From NCBI RefSeq assembly GCF_040744945.1, contig NZ_CP160453.1:1054001-1118000 (forward strand): DNA of 64,000 nucleotides, in the 5' to 3' direction. The translations under genes were made by a program, and so were the position numbers. How positions within the stretch are numbered: the stretch's first letter is position 1; each line of letters begins with the position of its first letter. Positions 9,884 through 18,887 of the stretch are shown here, in pieces. Source of the stretch: Saccharothrix sp. HUAS TT1 (GTDB lineage Bacteria; Actinomycetota; Actinomycetes; Mycobacteriales; Pseudonocardiaceae). The notes below the pieces were generated by a model. That model saw only the letters and a list, made by a program, of their open reading frames with translations. It ran no database searches and was not told the origin of the DNA.

Positions 9884-10504
9884 GTGCGTTATGTGACGAT
9901 CCGCGCCGTGCTGTTCGACTTCTCCGGCACCCTGTTCCGCCTGGAGCACGACTCGCTGAACGCTCACGCCGACCTGATACAGGCGCTCACCGCGCCGGTC
10001 GGCGTGGCCGAGGGCCTGGACGTCGATCCCGAGCAGTGGGAACGCCGCGACCTCGACGCCGACTCGCACCGCGAGCTGCACCTGGCGGTGCTGGCGAAGG
10101 CGGGCGCGAAGGACCCGGCGCGGTTCTACGCCGACCTGATCAGCCCGGCGTTCTGGCAGGCGTACCCGGACACCGCGCAGGCGCTGGGCACCGAGGTGCC
10201 GACCGCGGTGGTGAGCAACATCGCCTGGGACGTCCGCGCGGTGTTCGCCCGGCACGGCATCGAGAACCGGGTGGACGAGTTCGTGCTCTCCTACCAGGAG
10301 GGCTTCGCCAAGCCGGACCCGAAGATGTTCCGGATCGCCTGCGACCGGCTGGGCGTGCACCCCAGCGAGGCGCTGATGATCGGCGACAGCCCGGAGGCCG
10401 ACGGCGGCGCGGCGGCGATCGGGTGCGCGGTGGAGATCGTGGAGCCGCTGCCGACCCACCGCCGGCCGGACGCGCTGCTGCAGGTGCTGCGCAAGCACAT
10501 CTGA
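9884..10504 (+). CDS. HAD-superfamily hydrolase
   Basis: This protein of about 206 residues has HAD motif I as LFDFSGTLFRLE. The usual D-x-D is here D-x-S, so the general acid/base Asp is replaced by Ser. Motif II is TAVVSN, the lysine motif lies in EGFAKPDPKMF, and motif IV is MIGDSPEADGGAA. Ser at the second position is known in some HAD members and may change activity from phosphatase towards another chemistry. The first codon is GTG at 9884 or 9893; the choice is uncertain. The substrate is unknown. It sits between the isoprenoid genes and cysS. Confidence 0.8.
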   Translation: MRYVTIRAVLFDFSGTLFRLEHDSLNAHADLIQALTAPVGVAEGLDVDPEQWERRDLDADSHRELHLAVLAKAGAKDPARFYADLISPAFWQAYPDTAQALGTEVPTAVVSNIAWDVRAVFARHGIENRVDEFVLSYQEGFAKPDPKMFRIACDRLGVHPSEALMIGDSPEADGGAAAIGCAVEIVEPLPTHRRPDALLQVLRKHI

Positions 10505-10549
10505 CCGGGCGATTCAACCCCGCCTGGTCAACGCCCGTACCATTCCCAC

Positions 10550-11941
10550 GTGAGCCTCCACCTGTTCGACACCGCGACCCGGTCCATGCGGGAGTTCGTC
10601 CCGCAGGTCAGCGGAACGGCGTCGATCTACGTCTGCGGGGCCACCGTGCAGGGCGTTCCGCACATCGGGCACGTGCGCAGCGGCCTCAACTTCGACGTGC
10701 TGCGGCGCTGGCTGGGCCGGGACGGCTCGACCGTCCGGCTGGTGCGCAACGTCACGGACATCGACGACAAGATCCTGGCGAAGGCCGCCGAGCACGGCGC
10801 CGAGTGGTGGGAGTGGGCCTACCAGCACGAGCGGGCGTTCGACGACGCCTACGACGCGCTCGGCTGCCTGCCCGTCTCCACCTCGCCGCGCGCGACGGGC
10901 CACGTCACGCAGATGGTCGAGCTGATGGACCGGCTGATCGGGAAGGGCCACGCCTACGCCGCCGACGGCGACGTGTACTTCTCGGTGCGGTCGTTCCCGG
11001 AGTACGGCGCGCTGTCCGGGCAGAAGCTGGACGAGGTGCACCAGGGCGAGTCCGCGGCGACCGGCAAGCGCGACCCGCGCGACTTCACGCTGTGGAAGGC
11101 CGCGAAGCCGGGCGAGCCGTCGTGGCCGACGCCGTGGGGCCCCGGCCGGCCGGGCTGGCACCTGGAGTGCTCGGCGATGGCGACCGAGTACCTGGGCGGC
11201 ACGTTCGACGTCCACGGCGGCGGGATCGACCTGATCTTCCCGCACCACGAGAACGAGCAGGCGCAGTCGCGGGCGGCGGGCGACGGGTTCGCCCGGTACT
11301 GGATGCACAACGCCTGGGTGACGCTCAGCGGCGAGAAGATGTCGAAGTCGCTGGGCAACACGGTGTCCATCCCGGCGATGCTGGAGCGGGTGCGGGCGCC
11401 GGAGCTGCGCTACTACCTGGTGGGGCCGCACTACCGGTCGACCATCGAGTACTCGCCCGAGGCGCTGGACGAGTCCGTGTCGGCGTACCGGCGGATCGAG
11501 TCGTTCCTGCGGCGCGTGGTCGAGCGCACCGGGGCCGTCGGCGACGAGGGCGAGCTGTCGCCCGCGTTCGTGGCCTCGATGGACGACGACATGGGCACGC
11601 CGGGGGCGCTGGCCGCGATCCACAAGCGGCTGCGCGAGGGCAACACGGCGCTGGAGTCCGGTGACGACGTGGGCGCGCGTGCGGCGGCCGAGTCGGTGCG
11701 GGCGATGACCGCCGTGCTCGGGTTGGACCCGCTGTCACCGCGGTGGCACGACGCCGCGGCGGGTGGCGCGGGCAGGCGCGCGCTGGGCGTGCTGGTTGAT
11801 CGACTGCTGGAAGAGCGGTCGCAGGCCCGCAAGGACCGGGACTTCGCGCGCGCGGACGTGCTGCGCGATCACCTGCTCCTGGCCGGTATCGCCGTCGAGG
11901 ACACCCCCGACGGTCCGTTGTGGACGTTGAAGGACGACTAG
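10550..11941 (+). CDS. cysS: cysteinyl-tRNA synthetase
   Basis: This 463-residue class I synthetase charges tRNA-Cys. It has the HIGH motif in VPHIGHVRS, the KMSKS loop in [13 protein letters not shown], the zinc and cysteine-recognition Cys in YVCGATVQG and [15 protein letters not shown], and [18 protein letters not shown]. The closest type is the standard CysRS rather than the mycothiol ligase MshC, because the C-terminal anticodon-binding extension is present. The start is GTG. It lies between an HAD gene and rlmB, 3 bp from the latter, as in the M. tuberculosis Rv3580c-Rv3579c pair. Confidence 0.96.
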   Translation: MSLHLFDTATRSMREFVPQVSGTASIYVCGATVQGVPHIGHVRSGLNFDVLRRWLGRDGSTVRLVRNVTDIDDKILAKAAEHGAEWWEWAYQHERAFDDAYDALGCLPVSTSPRATGHVTQMVELMDRLIGKGHAYAADGDVYFSVRSFPEYGALSGQKLDEVHQGESAATGKRDPRDFTLWKAAKPGEPSWPTPWGPGRPGWHLECSAMATEYLGGTFDVHGGGIDLIFPHHENEQAQSRAAGDGFARYWMHNAWVTLSGEKMSKSLGNTVSIPAMLERVRAPELRYYLVGPHYRSTIEYSPEALDESVSAYRRIESFLRRVVERTGAVGDEGELSPAFVASMDDDMGTPGALAAIHKRLREGNTALESGDDVGARAAAESVRAMTAVLGLDPLSPRWHDAAAGGAGRRALGVLVDRLLEERSQARKDRDFARADVLRDHLLLAGIAVEDTPDGPLWTLKDD

Positions 11942-11944
11942 CTC

Positions 11945-12913
11945 GTGGCTGGTAATTCCAAGCGCCGGGGCGCGATGCGCAACCCGGGCTCCAAGAAGGG
12001 CGCGGTCGTCGGTTCCGGCGGGCAGAAGTCGAAGGGCCTGCAGGGCAAGGGCCCGACGCCGAAGGCGACCGAGCGACCGAACCACCCCGCGTTCAAGCGG
12101 GCCAACGCGGCGGCGAAGGCCGAGCAGGTCCGCTCGCAGCGGCGCAAGGCCGCGGAGAACGGGCCGGAGACCGTGGCCGGGCGCAACCCGGTGGTCGAGT
12201 GCCTGCGGGCGGGCATCCCGGCGACGGCGCTGTACGTGGCGCTGGGCATCGACGCCGACGACCGGGTCGCCGAGGCGGTGCAGCTGGCGGCCACCCGCGG
12301 CATCTCGGTGCTGGAGGTGCAGCGCGGCGAGCTGGACCGGATCACCGGTGGCGCGATGCACCAGGGGCTCGGGCTCCAGGTGCCGCCGTACGAGTACGCC
12401 GAGCCGCGCGACCTGCTCAAGATCGCGAACCAGTCCGGCACGCAGCCGTTGCTGGTGGCGCTGGACGGGGTGACCGACCCGCGCAACCTGGGTGCGGTGG
12501 TGCGCTCGGCGGCGGCGTTCGGCGCGCACGGGATCGTGCTGCCGCAGCGCCGTTCGGCGGGGATCACGGCGGTGGCGTGGCGGACCAGCGCGGGCACGGC
12601 GGCGCGGATGCCGATCGCCGTGGCGACGAACCTGACCAGGCAGCTCAAGGAGTGGGCCGAGACCGGGCTGATGATCATCGGCCTGGACGCGGACGGCGAC
12701 GTGGACGTGGACGGCCTCGACCTGGCCACCGGCCCGCTGGTGGTCGTCGTCGGCTCCGAGGGCCGCGGCCTGTCGCGCCTGGTCAAGGAGACGTGCGACC
12801 AGACGGTGTCCATCCCGATGTCCGCCGGCGTGGAGTCGCTGAACGCCTCCGTCGCCGCCGGCGTCGTCCTGGCCGAAGTGGCCCGCCGCCGCCGCCTCGA
12901 CGCCCGCCCCTGA
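11945..12913 (+). CDS. rlmB: 23S rRNA (guanosine-2'-O)-methyltransferase RlmB-type SPOUT enzyme
   Basis: This 322-residue protein begins with a lysine- and arginine-rich tail of about 75 residues, likely flexible and RNA-binding. A TrmH/RlmB substrate-binding domain follows ([16 protein letters not shown]), then the SPOUT knot with [31 protein letters not shown] and [21 protein letters not shown]. These three motifs bind S-adenosylmethionine and define 2'-O-methyltransferases of this class. It is the last gene of the carD-rlmB run; an unusual palindromic repeat begins 14 bp after its stop. Confidence 0.92.
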   Translation: MAGNSKRRGAMRNPGSKKGAVVGSGGQKSKGLQGKGPTPKATERPNHPAFKRANAAAKAEQVRSQRRKAAENGPETVAGRNPVVECLRAGIPATALYVALGIDADDRVAEAVQLAATRGISVLEVQRGELDRITGGAMHQGLGLQVPPYEYAEPRDLLKIANQSGTQPLLVALDGVTDPRNLGAVVRSAAAFGAHGIVLPQRRSAGITAVAWRTSAGTAARMPIAVATNLTRQLKEWAETGLMIIGLDADGDVDVDGLDLATGPLVVVVGSEGRGLSRLVKETCDQTVSIPMSAGVESLNASVAAGVVLAEVARRRRLDARP

Positions 12914-12926
12914 CCCTCGCACCCGC

Positions 12927-13065
12927 GAGAGTCCAACCTCCAGCGCCCGAGAGTCCAACGCTCAGGCAACGTGAGTTCAACGCTCAGCTCCGGGAGCCGC
13001 CCGCGCGAACGTTGAATTCACCGCCCGTGAGCGTTGGACTCTCGCGGTCTGAGCGTTGGACTCTC
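12927..13065. repeat. palindromic cassette of six 16-bp units at 22-bp spacing (copy 1)
   Basis: Three units on one strand begin at 12927 (GAGAGTCCAACCTCCA), 12949 (GAGAGTCCAACGCTCA) and 12971 (GTGAGTTCAACGCTCA). After a 19-nt loop come the inverted units: a degenerate one at 13006-13020, then TGAGCGTTGGACTCTC at 13028 and 13050. Neighbouring units are exactly 22 bp apart on both arms, and the two outer right units are perfect complements of the 12949 unit. The cassette lies after rlmB and before the MBOAT gene, both rightward. It could form a long hairpin or bind a dimeric protein; see copy 2 near 40 kb. Confidence 0.85.
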
Positions 13066-13140
13066 GGGGTGGTGTGAGGTGGGGCGGATTGTGGGGCGAT
13101 CGGCTCCCCGGCGCGTGAGCGGCCGATAAGGTCTGCGGCG

Positions 13141-14562
13141 ATGTCCTTCGCCAGCCCGTTGTTCCTGTGGTTCTTCCTGCCGCTCGTGCTCGCGGCGGTC
13201 CTCGGCACGCCCAGGAGCTGGCGCAACGGCGTGGTCGCCGTGGCGAGCCTGCTGTTCTACGTCTCCGGCGCGGGCGGGACGACGTTGCTGCTGGTCGGCT
13301 GCATGCTGGTCAACTACCTGGCCGGGCGGCGGCTGGAGCCGGGCACGCCGGGCGACCGCAGGCTGGTGCTGGTCGGCGCGATCGCGGTCAACCTGGGCGT
13401 CCTGCTGGTCTGGAAGTACGCCGGGTTCGCGACGCAGCAGCTGCACGACGTCGCCGCGCTCGTCGGCGCGGACCTGCCGGTGGTGGAGCTGGCGCTGCCC
13501 ATCGGCATCTCGTTCTACACGTTCCACCACATCTCCTACGTGGTCGACGTGTACCGCGGCGAACGGCCGGCGCTGCGCGAGCCGGTCGCGTTCGTCACCT
13601 ACATCGCGATGTTCCCGCAGCTCGTCGCCGGCCCGATCGTGCGCTTCCGGGAGATCGCCGACCAGCTGCCGCAGGAGCGCCTGCACCGCTGGGACGACGT
13701 GGCGGCGGGCTTCCCCCGGTTCGCCCTCGGCCTGTGCAAGAAGGTGATCATCGCCGACTCGCTGGCGCCGGTGGTCGACGCCTGCTTCGCCACCCCGGCC
13801 GACCAGATGACCTGGTCGATCGCCTGGCTGGGCGCGATCGGCTACGCGCTCCAGCTGTACTTCGACTTCTCCGGCTACTCCGACATGGCCATCGGCCTGG
13901 GCCGGATGCTCGGCTTCCGGCTGCCGGAGAACTTCGCCCGGCCCTACTCCTCGGTCACCGTCACCGAGTTCTGGCGGCGCTGGCACATGTCGCTGTCGCG
14001 CTGGTTCCGCGACTACGTCTACATCCCGCTGGGCGGCAACCGGGGCGGGGTGTCGCAGACTTACCGGAACCTGTCGATCGTTTTCATCCTCACCGGTTTC
14101 TGGCACGGGGCCAACTGGACGTTCCTCGTCTGGGGCGCCTTCCACGGCGGCCTGCTCGTCCTGGAACGCCGATTCGGCTGGGATTCGGCCCCGGTCGACA
14201 CCCGCGCCCGAATTGCCCGGCGGGTCGGCACCATGCTGCTCGTGGTTATCGGCTGGGTGTTCTTCCGGTCCCCCGACCTCGGCGTGGCATTCACAATCAT
14301 CGGTCACATGTTGTTGCCGGATTTCGGTGGGTTGACCGACGCCGTCGCGGCCGCGGCGACCAATCAGCGCATTGTTCTGCTGGTGCTGGCTCTGGCAATT
14401 GTCGCAATGCCGGACCACCCGGTGAGCGGTCCTTACCTGGAGTCTTCCCGGGACCGGATCGCCACCGTCGCACGGGTCTCGCTGATGACGGTCGGCGTCG
14501 GCTACGCGGCCGTCCTGGTGGCCAGTGGCACCTTCAGCCCGTTCCTGTACTACCAGTTCTGA
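13141..14562 (+). CDS. MBOAT-family membrane O-acyltransferase (AlgI/DltB-like)
   Basis: This 473-residue protein has about ten membrane segments and the MBOAT landmarks YTFHHISYVVDVYRGE, ALQLYFDFSGYSDMAIGLG, FWRRWHMSLSRWFRDYVYIPLGGNRGG and GFWHGANWTFLVWGAFHGG. The His in FWHGANW is the presumed catalytic residue. The arrangement is closest to AlgI-type proteins, which move acyl groups across the membrane onto polysaccharides or other surface molecules. No partner SGNH/AlgJ-like acetyltransferase gene is nearby, so the acceptor is unknown. It starts 75 bp after the palindromic repeat and is followed by a 361-bp gap. Confidence 0.9.
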   Translation: MSFASPLFLWFFLPLVLAAVLGTPRSWRNGVVAVASLLFYVSGAGGTTLLLVGCMLVNYLAGRRLEPGTPGDRRLVLVGAIAVNLGVLLVWKYAGFATQQLHDVAALVGADLPVVELALPIGISFYTFHHISYVVDVYRGERPALREPVAFVTYIAMFPQLVAGPIVRFREIADQLPQERLHRWDDVAAGFPRFALGLCKKVIIADSLAPVVDACFATPADQMTWSIAWLGAIGYALQLYFDFSGYSDMAIGLGRMLGFRLPENFARPYSSVTVTEFWRRWHMSLSRWFRDYVYIPLGGNRGGVSQTYRNLSIVFILTGFWHGANWTFLVWGAFHGGLLVLERRFGWDSAPVDTRARIARRVGTMLLVVIGWVFFRSPDLGVAFTIIGHMLLPDFGGLTDAVAAAATNQRIVLLVLALAIVAMPDHPVSGPYLESSRDRIATVARVSLMTVGVGYAAVLVASGTFSPFLYYQF

Positions 14563-14923
14563 AGATCGACTCGCGGCCGTTGTTCAACAATTGACGCACG
14601 AACGGGCGGCGCACCCGTCGGCGGCGGCAGGAACGCGCTGACCCGGTCGGCCCAGCGGCCCCGTTCCCAATGGCGGCCCTGGTCGACGTAGGGTAGGCGA
14701 GGATTGCTCACGGCGGGTCACCTACCGTCAACTGTCAAGAATAAGTGGTTGATTTTTCGCCTCTGTAACTACTTTATGTAACCGACCTGCTCCGTTCGGG
14801 TACACAGTGTGGTAGGACAGAGATCGCACATCCGGCAGCTTCTACCGTGCTAACCGAGGGAATTGTTACTTCGGGTGGGGGTAACGTGACTCACTCATCG
14901 GGGCCGACCGACCTGGGGCACTC
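14563..14923. promoter_or_regulatory. MBOAT-MFS intergenic region with AT-rich tract
   Basis: This 361-bp gap contains an AT-rich stretch for this genome at about 14738-14785, including TTGATTTTTCG and ACTTTATGTAAC. It probably marks the promoter of the MFS gene. A 13-codon ORF ends in the MFS start codon (see separate entry). No terminator, tRNA or recognised riboswitch was found. Confidence 0.4.
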
Positions 14924-14927
14924 GTGA
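14886..14927 (+). CDS. possible 13-residue leader peptide upstream of MFS exporter
   Basis: A GTG at 14886 follows a purine-rich GGGTGGGG at 14873-14880 and opens a 13-codon frame, MTHSSGPTDLGHS. Its TGA overlaps the GTG of the MFS gene in a 4-nt GTGA arrangement. The MFS gene has only a weak ribosome-binding site of its own, so translational coupling is possible. The frame is short enough to arise by chance, and nothing else supports it. Confidence 0.3.
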   Translation: MTHSSGPTDLGHS

Positions 14928-16147
14928 CTTCCGGGGGGACCGTCCGCGCGCTCGTGGGCAACCGCGAGTTCCGCGGCATGTGGATCGGCTCGACGGTGTC
15001 CACCGTCGGCGACCAGCTGGCGGCGGTCGCGCTGTCGCTATTGGTGTTCGAGCGCACCCAATCGCCTGCCTGGACCGCGCTGACGTGGTCGTTGACGCTG
15101 TTCCCGCCGCTGGTCTCCGGCCCGCTGCTGGGCTGGCTCGCGGACCGGTTCCCCCGTCGCACGGTGATGGTGTGGTGCGCGTGGCTGCAGGCCGCCCTGG
15201 TCGGCCTGATGGCGCTGCCCGGCGCGCCGCTGTGGCTGATGATCGTGCTGCTCGTCCTGGTGCTGATGATCTCGTCGCCGTTCCTGGCCGCCCAGGAGGC
15301 GAGCCTGCCGCACGTGCTGCCCGAGAAGCGCTACGACGACGGCGTGGCCCTGTTCGGCACGTCGGTCGACGTCGCCCAGATGGCCGGCCTGGCCGCAGCG
15401 GGCTTCCTGGTGACCGGCGCGGGCGCGAACGTCGCCCTGGCCGTCGACGCCGCCACGTTCGTGTGGGTGGCGATCCTGGTGCAGCTGTCGGTCAAGCACC
15501 GGCCCGCCGCCGACCCGCGCGGGGCCAAGCGGGATCCCGAAGGCCCCAAGGGCGCTTTCAGGCTGCTGGTCACCGAACCCCGGTTGCGCAGCCTGATGGG
15601 CATGCGCCTGCTGGCGGGCCTGGCCATGGTCCCGGAAGGACTCGCGGTGCCCCTGGCGGCGAGCCTGGACGCGGTGTGGTCCGTCGGCCTGATCCTGGCC
15701 ATCGAACCCGCCGCCAACGTCCTGGGCGTGGCCGTCCTGTTCAGGCTGGTGCGCGATCCCGCGAAACGCGAGCGCCTGATCGGTCCGCTCGCCATACTGT
15801 CCTTGGCCCCGCTGGTCATGTTCGCGCTCGACCCGAACCTGACCTGGACCATCGTCCTGCTGGTCATCGCCGGTATGGCCGGCGCCTACCACACGCCGGC
15901 ACGCTCGGCGTGGATGCGCATCCTGCCCGACGCCTACCGCGGTCGGGCGTACGGCATCGGCCGTGCCGCGCTGCGCTCGTCGCAGGGCGGCGGCATGGCG
16001 CTCGCCGGCGTCGTGGCGCACTCGATCGGCTCGGTGACGGCGACGATCGCGGGTGCAGGCGGCATCGGGCTGTTGCTCGCCACGCAGGCGACCGTAGCCT
16101 GGCGACGGGCCCGCACCCGGAACGATCCGAAGGCGGTGGCGATCTGA
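14924..16147 (+). CDS. MFS transporter, putative exporter
   Basis: This 407-residue protein shows about twelve membrane segments in two bundles. The loop between segments 2 and 3 carries GWLADRFPRRTVMVW, the MFS motif A region, and STVGDQLAAVALSLLVFERT opens the first helix. The pattern resembles the EntS/MFS_3 group of actinobacterial exporters for siderophores or antibiotics; the substrate is unknown. The GTG start overlaps the stop of a possible leader peptide. A diguanylate cyclase follows 220 bp downstream. Confidence 0.85.
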   Translation: MTSGGTVRALVGNREFRGMWIGSTVSTVGDQLAAVALSLLVFERTQSPAWTALTWSLTLFPPLVSGPLLGWLADRFPRRTVMVWCAWLQAALVGLMALPGAPLWLMIVLLVLVLMISSPFLAAQEASLPHVLPEKRYDDGVALFGTSVDVAQMAGLAAAGFLVTGAGANVALAVDAATFVWVAILVQLSVKHRPAADPRGAKRDPEGPKGAFRLLVTEPRLRSLMGMRLLAGLAMVPEGLAVPLAASLDAVWSVGLILAIEPAANVLGVAVLFRLVRDPAKRERLIGPLAILSLAPLVMFALDPNLTWTIVLLVIAGMAGAYHTPARSAWMRILPDAYRGRAYGIGRAALRSSQGGGMALAGVVAHSIGSVTATIAGAGGIGLLLATQATVAWRRARTRNDPKAVAI

Positions 16148-16260
16148 AACGGACTCATCACATATCGCGATTGTCAAACATGAAGGACCCCTCGGCTGCG
16201 GCCCGCTAGCCCGCGGGCACGTACGGTGAACATTCGGTCCGGGGTGGAGGGAGGGCTCAC

Positions 16261-16374
16261 ATGTCGCGGTTGCGCATGGCGAACACCTCCTCGATGCGCG
16301 TCTCGGGCACGGACGTGCCGCTGCGAACGGCGTTCGCCACGCGGCGCCGGGCAGAGGGTAGGGGGTCGTGGTGA
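16261..16374 (+). CDS. 37-residue small ORF translationally coupled to diguanylate cyclase
   Basis: An ATG at 16261 lies 5 nt after an unusually strong ribosome-binding site, GGAGGGAGGG at 16246-16255. The 37 codons encode a basic peptide, beginning MSRLRMANTSSMRVSG and containing ATRRRAEGRG. The TGA at 16372-16374 overlaps the GTG at 16371 of the diguanylate cyclase in a GTGA junction. The cyclase has no good ribosome-binding site of its own, so ribosomes finishing this frame probably reinitiate there. There is no membrane segment and no recognised domain. It may be only a coupling leader or a functional microprotein. Confidence 0.55.
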   Translation: MSRLRMANTSSMRVSGTDVPLRTAFATRRRAEGRGSW

Positions 16375-17849
16375 AGAACAGTTTGACTGACCAGAAGGCT
16401 TCTGTGGCAGTCGGCCGGCCCTCGATTCGCAACTGGGACGTGTGGACGTTGCCACCGGCCGCGCTGGTGTACTTCTTCCTCATCGAATCGGCCGTAGCGG
16501 CTGCCGCCATTTGGCTGCTCACCGGTCTGGGAGCGGTCTCGGACGCGGATTGGCTGCGGTTCGGCGCGGTCATGTTCGCCCTCACCGTTCACCTGATGAT
16601 CGTGCGCCGCGCGGAGGAATCCCGGCGCAACGAGTCCGCGGGACCGCACATCGACCTGACGTCGGTGTGGACGTTCGCCGCCGCCATCGCGCTCCCGGGC
16701 GCGCTGGCCGTGCTCGTCACGGTGTGGATGCGCATCCTGATCCAGCCGATCGCGCGCCGGCAGCCGTACCGGTTCGTGTTCAGCTCGGCGAGCATCCTCG
16801 GCGGCACCATGCTGGCCTGGGCCGTGGTGCACCTGTCCGGGCTGTCGCTGCTGGCCACCGGCGTCATCCCGACCGACCTGGGCCTGGTGCTCGTGCTCAT
16901 CGCGGCCGCCCTGGTGAACTGGGGCGCGCAGGGCATGAACATCGCCATCGCGTTGAAGATCGTCACCCCGCACACCCGCATCCAGGAGTTCCTGGGCTCG
17001 CGGGCGGACAACATGCTGGAGCTGAGCACGCTCGGCGCGGGCGCCATGCTCGGCATGCTGATGACCACGCACTGGGTGGGCCCGCTGCTGCTGGTGTTCC
17101 CGGTGATCCTGGTCAACGCCCTGCTGTACCACGCGGCGCAGCGGCGGGCGCACCTCGAACGGCTGCTGCGCGAGCAGGAGCAGCTGCAGGCGCGGCTGGC
17201 CGAGGACGCGCACACCGACTACCGGACCGGGCTGCTCAACACCAACGGCCTGGCCGAGTACGCGGGCAGGCTCACCGACCGCTGCCGCCACGACGGGCAG
17301 CCGGTGACCGTGCTGGCCATCGACCTGGACCACTTCAAGCGGATCAACGACACCTGGGGCCACCCGGCGGGCAACGCCGTGCTGGCCGAGGTGGGCCGGA
17401 TCCTGCGGGAGAAGCTGCGGCCGGGCGACGTGGCCGGGCGCGACGGCGGCGAGGAGTTCGTCGTGGTGCTCGCCGACACGGGGCTGGCGCAGGGCACGGC
17501 CATCGCCGAACGGGTGCGCGAGGCGATCGGCCAGATGTCCGTGGTGACCACCGACAAGCACCGCAACACGGTGACCCTGCGGGGCCGGAACCTGCCGCTG
17601 ACGCCGGACGGCCCGGAGGTGCGCGCCATCTCGGCGTCCATCGGCGTCGCCGTGCTGCCGGACAACGGCGAGTGCCTGACCGACGCGCAGCACTGCGCGG
17701 ACGCGGCGCTCTACGCGGCCAAGGAGAACGGCCGCAACCAGGTGCGCGTCGCCGCCGGCGAGATCCGGCTGCTGCCCGCGCCGCGGGTGGACCAGGCGGT
17801 GGACGGCGCCGCCGAGCAGGAAGCCCCCGAAGTCACCCGCACCGCGTAA
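16371..17849 (+). CDS. membrane-bound diguanylate cyclase (GGDEF)
   Basis: This 492-residue protein has about seven N-terminal membrane segments up to residue 255, a short coiled coil (LERLLREQEQLQARLAED) and a C-terminal GGDEF domain. The active-site signature is GGEEF near residues 360-364, and an RxxD inhibitory I-site (RPGD) lies five residues before it. It should therefore make c-di-GMP and be product-inhibited. TDYRTGLLNTNG and IDLDHFKRINDTWGH are the usual supporting motifs. An extra loop of about 20 residues (TDKHRNTVTLRGRNLPLTPD) enlarges the domain. The N-terminal bundle is not a named sensor. The GTG at 16371 is chosen for its 4-nt overlap with the upstream small ORF; 16368 is also possible. 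Confidence 0.9.
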   Translation: MKNSLTDQKASVAVGRPSIRNWDVWTLPPAALVYFFLIESAVAAAAIWLLTGLGAVSDADWLRFGAVMFALTVHLMIVRRAEESRRNESAGPHIDLTSVWTFAAAIALPGALAVLVTVWMRILIQPIARRQPYRFVFSSASILGGTMLAWAVVHLSGLSLLATGVIPTDLGLVLVLIAAALVNWGAQGMNIAIALKIVTPHTRIQEFLGSRADNMLELSTLGAGAMLGMLMTTHWVGPLLLVFPVILVNALLYHAAQRRAHLERLLREQEQLQARLAEDAHTDYRTGLLNTNGLAEYAGRLTDRCRHDGQPVTVLAIDLDHFKRINDTWGHPAGNAVLAEVGRILREKLRPGDVAGRDGGEEFVVVLADTGLAQGTAIAERVREAIGQMSVVTTDKHRNTVTLRGRNLPLTPDGPEVRAISASIGVAVLPDNGECLTDAQHCADAALYAAKENGRNQVRVAAGEIRLLPAPRVDQAVDGAAEQEAPEVTRTA

Positions 17850-18053
17850 AGCGCCTGGGGCTGCACGGCGGCCACGCGCGGACCTGGGCCTGCGGCAGGC
17901 GGCACGGCTCGGCCTGCCACCGCCGGAGCGGTGGTCCGCGAGCGTGCACGTCGTGGTCCGCATGGCACCCGTCTTCCGCACGGCCCGCCGCGGCGGACCT
18001 CCCGGTGCCCCCTCACAGTCGGGCGTACCCACTTCCGACCGGCCCCAAACGTG
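17850..18053. other. convergent intergenic gap without recognisable features
   Basis: This 204-bp GC-rich gap separates the diguanylate cyclase and znuB, which face each other. Short GC-rich inverted repeats such as CCGCCGCGGCGG occur, but there is no clear terminator or ORF with a ribosome-binding site. Confidence 0.4.
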
Positions 18054-18887
18054 TCAGTGCACTCTTTCCCGCTTACCGCTCGCCAGCCGGCAGACTAGGT
18101 AGATCAGGAACGACACCGCGGTGACGAACGCGCTGACCGGCATCCCCGGCGCGAGCGACAGCACCATCCCGCCCAGCACGGACACCTCGGCGAACACCAC
18201 GGCCAGCACGGTGGCCTTCAACGGGCTGGCGGTGACCCTGGTCGCCGCCGCCGCGGGCGTGATCATCAGCGACAGCACCAGCAGCGCGCCCACCAGCTGC
18301 ACGCTCAGCGCCGTCGCCACGCCGACCAGGACCGCGAACACCACGGACAGCGTGCGCACCGGCACGCCGCGGGCCGTCGCCACGGCGGCGTCCACGCTGG
18401 CGAAGTGCAGCGGCCGGTAGATGAGCGCCAGCACCACCAGCACCGCGACCGACGCGCCGATGAGCAGCCACAGGTCGGTCGAGCCGACGCTGACCACCTG
18501 ACCGGTCAGCAGGCCGAACTTGTTCGCCGAGCGGCCCTTGTAGAGGGCCAGGAACAGCACGCCGAGGCCGAGGCCGAAGGCGAGGATCGCGCCGATCACC
18601 GAGTCGCGGTCCGAGTCGCGCCTGCTGAGCAGGCCCAGCAGCAGGGCGGCGAGGACGGACCCCGCCAGCGCGCCGTACCCGACGCCGACCCCGATCAGCA
18701 GGGCCGCCGCGCCGCCGGTGAACGCCAGCTCGCTCGTGCCGTGCACGGCGAACGCCATCTTGCGGGTCACCACGAGCGGGCCGAGCAGCCCGGCGACCAG
18801 GCCGAGCACGGCGCCCGCGATCAGCATCGGCTGGACGTAGCCGAGCAGGTCGAGCGTCAGCCCGACGTCGAAGAAGTCTTCCATCAA
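18054..18887 (-). CDS. znuB: zinc ABC transporter permease
   Basis: This 277-residue protein has eight or nine membrane segments typical of ABC-3 family permeases for zinc or manganese. Examples are GLVAGLLGPLVVTRKMAFAVHG, HGTSELAFTGGAAALLIG and LVGALLVLSLMITPAAAATR. It is the last gene of a znuA-znuC-znuB operon; its ATG overlaps the znuC stop by 4 nt. The metal is assigned as zinc because of the His-rich binding protein and the Zur-like box before znuA. Confidence 0.9.
   Translation of the reverse strand: MMEDFFDVGLTLDLLGYVQPMLIAGAVLGLVAGLLGPLVVTRKMAFAVHGTSELAFTGGAAALLIGVGVGYGALAGSVLAALLLGLLSRRDSDRDSVIGAILAFGLGLGVLFLALYKGRSANKFGLLTGQVVSVGSTDLWLLIGASVAVLVVLALIYRPLHFASVDAAVATARGVPVRTLSVVFAVLVGVATALSVQLVGALLVLSLMITPAAAATRVTASPLKATVLAVVFAEVSVLGGMVLSLAPGMPVSAFVTAVSFLIYLVCRLASGKRERVH

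Noticed and set aside
12927..13065. CRISPR array
   Set aside because: Units are only 16 bp with 6-bp spacers, and half are inverted. There is no cas gene nearby.
14563..14923. c-di-AMP (ydaO-type) or other riboswitch
   Set aside because: No conserved riboswitch core could be matched by eye; a covariance-model scan would be needed.
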